Assembly: GCA_003354055.1 (NCBI GenBank)
Contig: PIVQ01000548.1
Coordinates: 1-5,102 of the forward strand
From: Desulfobacteraceae bacterium
GTDB taxonomy: Bacteria > Desulfobacterota > Desulfobacteria > Desulfobacterales > Desulfobacteraceae
Direction: 5' to 3'
Length of the DNA stretch: 5,102 nucleotides
Shown piece by piece: positions 1 through 4,493 of the stretch. Positions within the stretch are counted from its first letter, which is position 1. Every line of letters starts with the position of its first letter. A model generated the notes under the pieces. It was not told where the DNA came from. It saw only the letters and a program-made list of their open reading frames with translations, and made no database searches. The position numbers and the translations under genes are program-made.

Positions 1-633
1 GATAAAGAGGGAAGGGATATTTTCTATAATGACCAGCTCAGGGATGCGGCTGTAAAGAAACTGGCCATGAATGCGGGATGGCAGGCAAAGACCTTTGCCA
101 AACGCTCCGCAACCCCGATCATCTTTCTGGATGAACCTGCCCTGGCCGGATTCGGCACCTCAGCCTATATCACAATCACCAAGGAAGATGTCACCGCCTG
201 TATTGAAGAAATCACTGAATTCATCCACAGAGAAAAGGGTCTGGCCGGTGTCCATGTCTGTGCCAATACAGAATGGGATATGCTTCTTGCGAGCAATATC
301 GATATTATCAGTTTTGATGCCTTTTCCTATTTTGATAAATTCATCCTTTATCCGGAATCCATAAAAACCTTTATTAACCGGGGCAGCATCCTGGCCATGG
401 GGATTGTACCCACTGCAAAGGCAGAGGTTATTGCTGCCCAGACTGTAGAGGGGCTAAAGGAAATTTTCGAAGGCCAGATATCCCAGCTCACAGCTCTTGG
501 GCTTGACCGGCAGACCCTGCTCGATCAGATATTTATCACCCCAAGCTGCGGTACAGGTTCTTTGGATTTTGACTCAGCAAAACGAGTGCTGGAGCTAACC
601 CGGGACCTGTCTTCCGCCATTCGAAATTCTTAA
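1..633 (+). CDS. UROD/MetE-like methyltransferase, C-terminal part (5' end outside window)
   Basis: The reading frame is open from base 1 to a TAA at 631-633, giving 210 visible residues; the start lies upstream of the window. The protein resembles the C-terminal catalytic barrel of cobalamin-independent methionine synthase and the related uroporphyrinogen decarboxylase-like fold. Visible landmarks are the DEPALAGFGTSAY segment (about residues 44-56), a His-x-Cys pair (GVHVC, His85 and Cys87) and a late Cys183 in ITPSCGTGSL. In MetE the His-x-Cys pair and a late cysteine bind the zinc that activates homocysteine thiol, so a zinc thiol methyltransferase is a reasonable expectation. The short 'core MetE' proteins that take methyl groups from corrinoid proteins rather than folate are one possibility, but the missing N-terminus prevents a decision. 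The gene ends 18 bases before a strong terminator hairpin. Superfamily assignment is fairly sure; substrate is not. Confidence 0.8.
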   Translation, partial: DKEGRDIFYNDQLRDAAVKKLAMNAGWQAKTFAKRSATPIIFLDEPALAGFGTSAYITITKEDVTACIEEITEFIHREKGLAGVHVCANTEWDMLLASNIDIISFDAFSYFDKFILYPESIKTFINRGSILAMGIVPTAKAEVIAAQTVEGLKEIFEGQISQLTALGLDRQTLLDQIFITPSCGTGSLDFDSAKRVLELTRDLSSAIRNS

Positions 634-651
634 GTCTTTTTCAGATGTATC

Positions 652-684
652 AAAGGGCTCTGCCAATACGGCAGGGCCCTTTTT
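652..684 (+). terminator. Intrinsic terminator after the MetE-like gene, possibly bidirectional
   Basis: The arms AGGGCTCTGCC (654-664) and GGCAGGGCCCT (670-680) pair over 11 bp with one G-U pair around the 5-base loop AATAC. Flanking A and T bases extend the stem by two pairs (652-653 with 681-682). A run of T follows at 680-684, as expected for Rho-independent termination on the plus strand. The transglutaminase-like gene converges on it from the right. Read on the minus strand, the hairpin is followed only by TTTG, so it may stop that transcript too, but less surely. Confidence 0.88.
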
Positions 685-705
685 ATGCAAATTGAACCTC
701 GAACT

Positions 706-1368
706 TTATGTATTTTCAGCCAGTGCTTCGGCCTTGAAATCACCGAAGACAGGTTCCCCATTCTCAAAATATTGGGGATACGCCTTTTGACAGGCCAGTA
801 GAATTTCATCCCAGGGCAGATCTGCAAAGTGTCCGTGATCCTTTACATATTCCATGTGTCGGTTCCCCTTGGCATCAAAGGGATGAAAAATGGAATCTTC
901 AATGCCGTCAAACTCCAGAGGGAGCACCCCAAAAGCCTGGCAGAGGCTGAGGTTAAATGCCGGGGTCGCCTTTACCCATTTCCCATTCAGAAACACATCT
1001 GTATACCCGTGCCAGACAAAAAGATCGGTGCCCATTTTTGCCTTCAACCGTCCTGTTGTCAGATGATTTTTAACATCGGCAAATCCCAGACGGGCCGGGA
1101 TGGACCGGTTTCTGAAGCAGGCGGCCAGAAGAACCGCCTTGGCCACACAATAGCCTTCACCTTTCGCCAGAATCCGGCTTGCCTTCATACTATCTTTTAA
1201 AGGTTCAATACTGTAGGGGTTGTACCTGATCTTATCCCTGACCGCATAGTAAAGCTGCACCGCTTTTTCAAGATCGTCTTTGGCATCCCGGGTATGCTCT
1301 ATTGAAAATTCAACGATATCAGGATGATCCGATTCAATGTAAAACGTAGGCGAACAATAGGTATCCAT
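706..1368 (-). CDS. Transglutaminase-like (papain-fold) domain protein
   Basis: With the start at 1368 the protein has 220 residues and no obvious signal peptide or membrane segment, so it is probably cytoplasmic. It shows the transglutaminase-like core: the nucleophile segment GEGYCVAKA (Cys74) at the head of a helix, then the histidine segment WHGYTDVFLNGKWVKATPAF (His120, Trp131). Members of the fold act as proteases, peptide N-glycanase-type amidases or crosslinking enzymes; the substrate here is unknown. The usual third catalytic residue, an Asp four residues after the conserved Trp (W-x3-D-P), is Thr135 here (W-x3-T-P). I recall a similar WVKATPAFN form in other bacterial members, so this may be a subfamily trait rather than damage. 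An in-frame ATG at 1413 would add 15 residues but has no Shine-Dalgarno sequence, whereas the ATG at 1368 has AAGGA seven bases upstream. The gene stands alone, convergent with the MetE-like gene. Confidence 0.82.
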   Translation of the reverse strand: MDTYCSPTFYIESDHPDIVEFSIEHTRDAKDDLEKAVQLYYAVRDKIRYNPYSIEPLKDSMKASRILAKGEGYCVAKAVLLAACFRNRSIPARLGFADVKNHLTTGRLKAKMGTDLFVWHGYTDVFLNGKWVKATPAFNLSLCQAFGVLPLEFDGIEDSIFHPFDAKGNRHMEYVKDHGHFADLPWDEILLACQKAYPQYFENGEPVFGDFKAEALAENT

Positions 1369-1375
1369 ATGCTTT

Positions 1376-1380
1376 TCCTT
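1376..1380 (-). promoter_or_regulatory. Ribosome binding site choosing the 1368 start
   Basis: On the minus strand AAGGA (followed by AAA) lies seven bases before the ATG at 1368. This favours that codon over the in-frame ATG at 1413, which has no purine-rich site in front of it. Confidence 0.7.
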
Positions 1381-1487
1381 AAGTTGAATGTCTACAGCAA
1401 ATCGCAAAAACATGTTCCAAAACCATAGTATCTTTTTCTACCACTTAAGGTTGGAAATTCCATATACTACAATCGATTTGCCTTTTG

Positions 1488-1537
1488 GTGATTGCTTTTT
1501 CTATTGATGTTTTTCTGAACGTTTTTTTGGCAATCAC
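1488..1537. repeat. Spaced 8-bp inverted repeat flanking a T-rich stretch
   Basis: GTGATTGC (1488-1495) and GCAATCAC (1530-1537) are perfect reverse complements separated by 34 bases that contain several T-runs. It could be paired regulator half-sites for the minus-strand gene, or a weak long-loop structure. It could also be chance in AT-rich DNA. Confidence 0.4.
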
Positions 1538-1592
1538 TATAAGTTACGTATGTTCATATACCTGCTGAGGCGGTTAAAATCAATATGCGCTG

Positions 1593-1622
1593 CCTGCCAA
1601 TACCTGCCTCGGCCTGCTCCAT
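1593..1622 (+). repeat. Three CCTGC repeats at 10-base spacing, possible activator site
   Basis: CCTGC begins at 1593, 1603 and 1613, so the copies fall on the same face of the helix; the first two read CCTGCC and the third CCTGCT. A further CCTGC lies at 1561. The block is about 110-140 bases upstream of the inferred sigma-54 transcription start near 1731, a usual distance for enhancer sites of sigma-54 activators. The copies are direct repeats, whereas Fis-type activators usually bind dyads, so function is uncertain. Confidence 0.35.
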
Positions 1623-1703
1623 CTATGTATCAAGACACACTTTTGTGCCAGTTTTGAGACAGAATCTCCATTCTTTTTTCAAAAGAGAGAGGCTTTACAG
1701 GCA

Positions 1704-1720
1704 CTGGCATGTTTTATGCT
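1704..1720 (+). promoter_or_regulatory. Sigma-54 (-24/-12) promoter of the DVU0298-like/ferredoxin operon
   Basis: CTGGCATGTTTTATGCT matches the RpoN consensus YTGGCACGRNNNTTGCW at all but three defined positions. The invariant GG (1706-1707) and GC (1718-1719) are present with the required 10 bases between them. Transcription would start near 1731, a few bases before the Shine-Dalgarno sequence at 1736-1740 and about 40 bases before the first gene of the operon. Such promoters depend absolutely on an AAA+ enhancer-binding protein, and one is encoded immediately downstream of the operon at 3071-4465, which strengthens the call. The sequence match is direct; the link between activator and promoter is inferred. 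Confidence 0.75.
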
Positions 1721-1735
1721 AATTTACCCAGTACC

Positions 1736-1740
1736 AAGGA
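1736..1740 (+). promoter_or_regulatory. Shine-Dalgarno sequence near the inferred 5' end of the operon mRNA
   Basis: AAGGA is the only clear ribosome binding sequence before the operon. It lies nine bases before the ATG at 1750, which opens a 7-codon frame, and 32 bases before the ATG at 1773, too far to serve that start directly. Another ATG touches it at 1741, too close to be used. Confidence 0.5.
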
Positions 1741-1749
1741 ATGATTCAA

Positions 1750-1773
1750 ATGATTCCTGCTAACCCATACTAA
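1750..1773 (+). CDS. Possible 7-codon leader ORF overlapping the next start (TAATG)
   Basis: ATG at 1750 reads MIPANPY and ends with TAA at 1771-1773; the last A is the first base of the ATG of the next gene. A good Shine-Dalgarno AAGGA sits nine bases upstream, while the next gene has none of its own at 1773. This arrangement fits translational coupling by termination and reinitiation. An imperfect tandem 9-base repeat (AATGATTCA at 1740-1748, AATGATTCC at 1749-1757) creates two in-frame ATGs. The frame is so short that chance is quite possible, and I know of no homologous peptide. Confidence 0.3.
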   Translation: MIPANPY

Positions 1774-2474
1774 TGAGACGACCCATGAAACCATATGGCA
1801 GAAAAGTAAAAAAACAAGTCAGCGCCATTCTCGAAGACTTCACACGGTCAGAGGCGTTACACCGTCTTGAAGAGATACCGGATGAGCAATTGGTCGGGCA
1901 TTTATTCTCCCATTTTTACCATATGAACGAACTGATCAAATTTCGAAGTGTGACCGCCATGGGCGAACTGGCACTGCGGATTTCAGGGAAATCCATGGAA
2001 AAGGCCAGGATCATCCTGAGGCGACTCATGTGGAATCTCAATGATGAATCCGGGGGGATCGGCTGGGGATCACCCGAAGCCATGGGTGAGATATTGAGCT
2101 TGAGCCCGGAACTGGCCCTTGAATTTAAATCCATTCTGTTTTCATACCTGGATCACCGGGGGAACCACATTGAACATGAGATGCTTCAGCGCGGGGTGCT
2201 TTGGGGGATCGGCACCTATCTTGCGGCGGCACCCCAGGACTTGACGGAGATTACAAAAAATCAGATTTTCTCCCATCTCCATTCCAAGGATCCTGTAAAG
2301 CGGGGATTTGCCATTCGTGCCCTGATCAATTCCAACAGCTTTGACTGCCAGATTATACCGGAACATATTTTACATGACGGAGATTGTATTAACATTTATA
2401 CCGGCTGGAATCTAATAGAGACCAGGATATCGGATATGTCCCATGCCTGTAACAAAAAACCGGTTTCCGCCTAA
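1773..2474 (+). CDS. DVU0298-like HEAT-type helical-repeat protein, function unknown
   Basis: The 233-residue protein is soluble-looking, with no signal peptide or membrane helix. It consists mainly of short amphipathic helices of HEAT/ARM type between about residues 38 and 188, including FRSVTAMGELALRI (57-70) and VKRGFAIRALINS (175-187). The striking segment NLNDESGGIGWGSPEAMGE (88-106), followed by EHEMLQRGVLWGIGTYL (134-150), matches my memory of the DVU0298 family of sulfate reducers. HEAT-type proteins usually act as protein-binding scaffolds; no catalytic motif is visible and the partner is unknown. It heads an operon with a 75-residue protein and a ferredoxin behind a sigma-54 promoter, suggesting a role in a redox process. 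The start is uncertain: the ATG at 1773 lacks its own ribosome site but overlaps a possible leader ORF, and the in-frame ATG at 1785 has only a weak GAG upstream. Translation cannot begin earlier because of an in-frame TAA at 1761. Confidence 0.82.
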   Translation: MRRPMKPYGRKVKKQVSAILEDFTRSEALHRLEEIPDEQLVGHLFSHFYHMNELIKFRSVTAMGELALRISGKSMEKARIILRRLMWNLNDESGGIGWGSPEAMGEILSLSPELALEFKSILFSYLDHRGNHIEHEMLQRGVLWGIGTYLAAAPQDLTEITKNQIFSHLHSKDPVKRGFAIRALINSNSFDCQIIPEHILHDGDCINIYTGWNLIETRISDMSHACNKKPVSA

Positions 2475-2480
2475 CGAAAG

Positions 2481-2486
2481 AGAAGG
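2481..2486 (+). promoter_or_regulatory. Ribosome binding site for the TTG-started small gene
   Basis: AGAAGG sits six bases before the TTG at 2493 and is what decides for this non-ATG start. The ATG at 2504 is in another frame and is followed at once by TGA. Confidence 0.65.
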
Positions 2487-2492
2487 CCCATA

Positions 2493-2720
2493 TTGAAAAA
2501 AAAATGTGATAAAAACATTGCCCGTACCATTGAACTGGCCCAGGAAATGATTGAACTGGCCCAGGAGGGGTATGAGCAGCAGGAAGACCCGGGATGCGGT
2601 GTGCTTTACGGTATCCTTCTGGACTCCGGATACAGGATTCTGGATCTGGCGGAAAAAGAAAAGCATGCCCATGTTGAAAAAGGTTGGTGGGACGGCACTG
2701 TTAAAAAAGGAATGATATGA
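2493..2720 (+). CDS. Small conserved-looking protein of unknown function (75 aa), TTG start
   Basis: I do not recognise a named family. The protein is short and highly charged, begins MKKKCDKN, and contains two tandem heptads, IELAQEM and IELAQEG (residues 13-26), that should form an amphipathic helix or coiled-coil start. A Gly/Cys segment, DPGCGVLYGILLDSGYRI (32-49), and a charged C-terminus follow. There are only two cysteines (Cys5 and Cys35), too few alone for an Fe-S cluster. The TTG start is supported by AGAAGG at 2481-2486, six bases upstream; the nearest in-frame ATG (2544) lies inside the helix and would remove part of it. It begins 18 bases after the DVU0298-like gene and its TGA overlaps the ferredoxin ATG (ATGA), so all three are probably translated together. 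A small adaptor for the helical-repeat protein or the ferredoxin is a guess. Confidence 0.75.
   Translation: MKKKCDKNIARTIELAQEMIELAQEGYEQQEDPGCGVLYGILLDSGYRILDLAEKEKHAHVEKGWWDGTVKKGMI
2529..2570 (+). repeat. Tandem 21-base duplication inside the small gene
   Basis: Units 2529-2549 and 2550-2570 are identical at 18 of 21 positions, including the first 17. Each encodes one heptad (IELAQEM, IELAQEG). The near identity at DNA level, not only in protein, suggests a fairly recent in-frame duplication or ongoing homogenisation. Confidence 0.9.
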
Positions 2721-2902
2721 AAACCCCTATAGTGGATATGGCCGAATGCATCCTCTGCGAAGTCTGTATTGATCTGGCTCTCCACGCCTTTAAAATCAAC
2801 GATTTCGGTTTTGTAGAGGTATTGCCTCTGGATGATTATAGGGATGAGGATATCCACGAGGCTGTAAAAAATTGTCCCAAAGACTGCATCACCTGGGAAT
2901 AA
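2717..2902 (+). CDS. Single-cluster [4Fe-4S] ferredoxin, Desulfovibrio ferredoxin I-like
   Basis: The 61-residue, strongly acidic protein carries the motif C11-x2-C14-x2-C17 near the N-terminus and C53-P near the C-terminus, the four ligands of one low-potential [4Fe-4S] cluster. The position four residues after C17, which would complete the second-cluster motif of 2[4Fe-4S] ferredoxins, is Ala21, so only one cluster is expected. The ending NCPKDCITWE closely resembles the CPVQCIHWE ending of D. africanus ferredoxin I, including the extra cysteine (C57). It is a cytoplasmic electron carrier; its partner here is not shown by the sequence. AAGGA at 2707-2711 lies five bases before the ATG, and the start overlaps the stop of the preceding gene by four bases. 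It is the last gene of the operon, followed by a GC-rich hairpin. Confidence 0.93.
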   Translation: MKTPIVDMAECILCEVCIDLALHAFKINDFGFVEVLPLDDYRDEDIHEAVKNCPKDCITWE

Positions 2903-2907
2903 GCCTT

Positions 2908-2931
2908 TGCCGGGGCGTTTAAACCCCGGCA
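2908..2931 (+). terminator. GC-rich hairpin after the ferredoxin gene, no T tract
   Basis: TGCCGGGG (2908-2915) and CCCCGGCA (2924-2931) form a perfect 8-bp stem around an 8-base loop, starting five bases after the ferredoxin stop. Neither strand has a following T-run, so it is not a classical Rho-independent terminator. It may protect the 3' end of the operon mRNA, or terminate weakly and let some transcription through to the activator gene 140 bases downstream. Confidence 0.6.
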
Positions 2932-3000
2932 GGTATTCCCCCTTCCCTGCTGCACCCTTTAAATTTTCCAAATTTCTTACAGAAAATCATTGCACCTGAT

Positions 3001-3056
3001 ACACAAATGTGTCAATTAGGGTTTCAGGCTGTAGAAACAGTCCTGGAATTAACACA
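3001..3056. promoter_or_regulatory. Cluster of short inverted repeats upstream of the sigma-54 activator
   Basis: Three dyads lie in the 168-base gap before the activator gene. ACACAAATGTGT (3001-3012) has 5-bp arms. TGTGTCAAT (3008-3016) pairs with ATTAACACA (3048-3056) at 8 of 9 positions. GTTTC (3021-3025) pairs with GAAAC (3034-3038). They could be operator sites, for example for autoregulation. I found no sigma-54 promoter with correct spacing and no strong sigma-70 promoter in this gap. Confidence 0.35.
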
Positions 3057-3070
3057 TTGATACTCTGGAC

Positions 3071-4465
3071 ATGCTGAAAATGAAAAATTTTACCCATTCC
3101 CTGCTGGACCGTGACAATCTGAACCTGGTTCTGGACAATCTCAAACAGGGTGTAATCGCCCATACCCCGGAACGGATCATCACGGTATTTAATAAAGAAG
3201 CTGAAAAAATAACCGGATATACCAAAGGCGACGTGATCGGGCAGGATTGCCATATTATATTTCAATCCCCGTTTTGCGGCGGCAAATGCTCTTTCTGCAA
3301 AGAAACCCCGGATCTGAATGCCGAGACCAAAGAATACCCCATCACCATTATCACCAAGTCGGGAGAGACCCGTCATCTTGAAATGACGGTGTCGGCCATT
3401 ATCGACAATGAGAATGTATTCAAAGGTGTAATCGCCTCATTCAAAGACATGACCGACTCCATCCGCATGTCGCTTCGGGCGGAAAACCTGTCCAATTTTG
3501 CCGGTATTATCGGCAAGGACAAGGCCATGCAGGATATTTTCCGACAAATCAGGGACGTGGCCCTATACAACTATCCGGTCCATGTATCCGGTGATACCGG
3601 TACCGGAAAGGAACGGGTGGCCTATGCCATCCATGATATTTCTTCCTACGGCACCGGTGCTTTTGTACCGGTAAACTGCGGCGCCATTCCCGAAGGCATT
3701 GTGGAAAGCGAACTCTTCGGTCATGTCAAAGGGGCGTTTTCCGGAGCGGTCAAAGAACGGAAAGGCCGGTTCGAACTGGCCCACAAAGGCACCCTGTTTC
3801 TTGATGAAGTGGCTGAACTGCCGCTAAAGACCCAGGTTAAACTCCTCCGCTTTCTCCAGGAAGGTTCGTTTGAAAAAGTGGGGGGAGAAAAGAAAGTTAC
3901 AGTTGATGTCAGAATCATCTCCGCCACCAATAAAAACCTCAAAGAAGAGGTGAAACACGGCCGGTTCAGGGAGGATCTTTTTTACCGCCTTAATGTCATT
4001 CCCATCCACCTGCCGCCTCTTAGGGAGCGCAAAAGCGATATCCCGCTGCTGGCAGCACATTTCTTAAAAGAGGCAGAGCAGGAGAGCAACAATCCCGTAC
4101 CGGACCTGTCCGGTGAGTCCATCAACCTAATGATGGATTACCAATGGCCCGGCAATGTCAGGGAGTTGAAAAATGTGATCCAGTTTTCCGTGGTCCGATC
4201 CAGGGGGAATACCATCCACCCCCAGGATATGCCCCTGGAAGTCAGCCAGGAATCTGCGATATCCAGATTCAGGGAACCTGCACCGGTTGAAACAGATATT
4301 CCCCTGACCCGGGGAAAACTCACCGAAGACTCTGTCAAGACTGCGCTGATCAAAACCGGAGGAAACAAGTCAAAGGCCGCCCGGGTATTAGGGGTTGGCC
4401 GGGCGACCCTGTACCGGTTCCTGGCCCAGAATGAGACTGTCCGGACCTTTGCCGACGAATTTTAA
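3071..4465 (+). CDS. Sigma-54 enhancer-binding activator: PAS (Cys-rich) - AAA+ - Fis HTH
   Basis: This 464-residue protein has the full layout of an RpoN-dependent activator without a phosphoacceptor receiver domain. Residues about 15-128 form a PAS sensor domain with four cysteines, C60-x8-C69-x3-C73-x2-C76. Residues about 144-378 form the AAA+ ATPase: Walker A GDTGTGKE (174-181), sigma-54 contact loop GAFSGA (221-226; the usual form is GAFTGA), Walker B TLFLDE (241-246), sensor I ATN (285-287), arginine fingers R300 and R306, and sensor II WPGNVREL (359-366). Residues about 417-452 form a Fis-type helix-turn-helix (GGNKSKAARVLGVGRATLYR). It should bind upstream sites and remodel the sigma-54 closed complex in response to its PAS signal. 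The nearby sigma-54 promoter at 1704-1720 is the obvious target. The start is uncertain: ATG 3071 has a GGA too close to it, and ATG 3080 (three residues later) has that GGA at a more usual spacing. Confidence 0.95.
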   Translation: MLKMKNFTHSLLDRDNLNLVLDNLKQGVIAHTPERIITVFNKEAEKITGYTKGDVIGQDCHIIFQSPFCGGKCSFCKETPDLNAETKEYPITIITKSGETRHLEMTVSAIIDNENVFKGVIASFKDMTDSIRMSLRAENLSNFAGIIGKDKAMQDIFRQIRDVALYNYPVHVSGDTGTGKERVAYAIHDISSYGTGAFVPVNCGAIPEGIVESELFGHVKGAFSGAVKERKGRFELAHKGTLFLDEVAELPLKTQVKLLRFLQEGSFEKVGGEKKVTVDVRIISATNKNLKEEVKHGRFREDLFYRLNVIPIHLPPLRERKSDIPLLAAHFLKEAEQESNNPVPDLSGESINLMMDYQWPGNVRELKNVIQFSVVRSRGNTIHPQDMPLEVSQESAISRFREPAPVETDIPLTRGKLTEDSVKTALIKTGGNKSKAARVLGVGRATLYRFLAQNETVRTFADEF

Positions 4466-4493
4466 ACACCGGATCCAAAGGATTTAGCCTCAT

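Larger units (their letters stand above)
1369..1772. other. Intergenic region between divergent genes; regulatory, no substantial gene seen
   Basis: About 400 bases separate the divergent transglutaminase-like gene and the DVU0298-like operon. I see no long reading frame on either strand and no RNA gene. The left half (about 1420-1550) is AT-rich with several T-runs and an 8-bp inverted repeat (1488-1495 with 1530-1537). The middle (1593-1622) has CCTGC repeats at exact 10-base spacing. The right part carries a sigma-54 promoter (1704-1720), a Shine-Dalgarno sequence (1736-1740) and a possible 7-codon leader ORF. No convincing sigma-70 promoter was recognised for the minus-strand gene. The length suits a sigma-54 promoter, which needs upstream activator sites and room for DNA looping. 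Confidence 0.7.

Noticed and set aside
829..1200. 123-codon open frame on the plus strand inside the transglutaminase-like gene
   Set aside because: It lies wholly antisense to a gene with clear domain motifs and has no recognisable domain of its own.
1369..1413. Extension of the transglutaminase-like gene to the ATG at 1413
   Set aside because: No Shine-Dalgarno sequence precedes it, whereas ATG 1368 has AAGGA at ideal spacing; the extra 15 residues resemble translated leader.
1405..1424. Sigma-54-like sequence on the minus strand (TTGGAACATGTTTTTGC) before the transglutaminase-like gene
   Set aside because: The GG and GC elements are 11 bases apart; RpoN promoters need 10, and other -24 positions also deviate.
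1628..1633. TATCAA as an IHF half-site between possible enhancer and promoter
   Set aside because: The second half of the IHF consensus (TTR at the right distance) is missing.
1635..1651. Minus-strand CTGGCAC (perfect -24 element) at 1645-1651
   Set aside because: At the correct distance the -12 element reads TG, not GC, so it is not a usable sigma-54 promoter. The seven bases also form an inverted repeat with the true -24 element (1703-1709), probably by chance.
1672..1686. Small hairpin TCTTTT-TTC-AAAAGA before the sigma-54 promoter
   Set aside because: It is a short AT-rich stem with no gene ending nearby and is likely to arise by chance.
2606..2971. 121-codon minus-strand frame across the small protein and ferredoxin genes
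   Set aside because: It is antisense to two genes supported by ribosome sites and a clear ferredoxin motif; its translation shows no domain.
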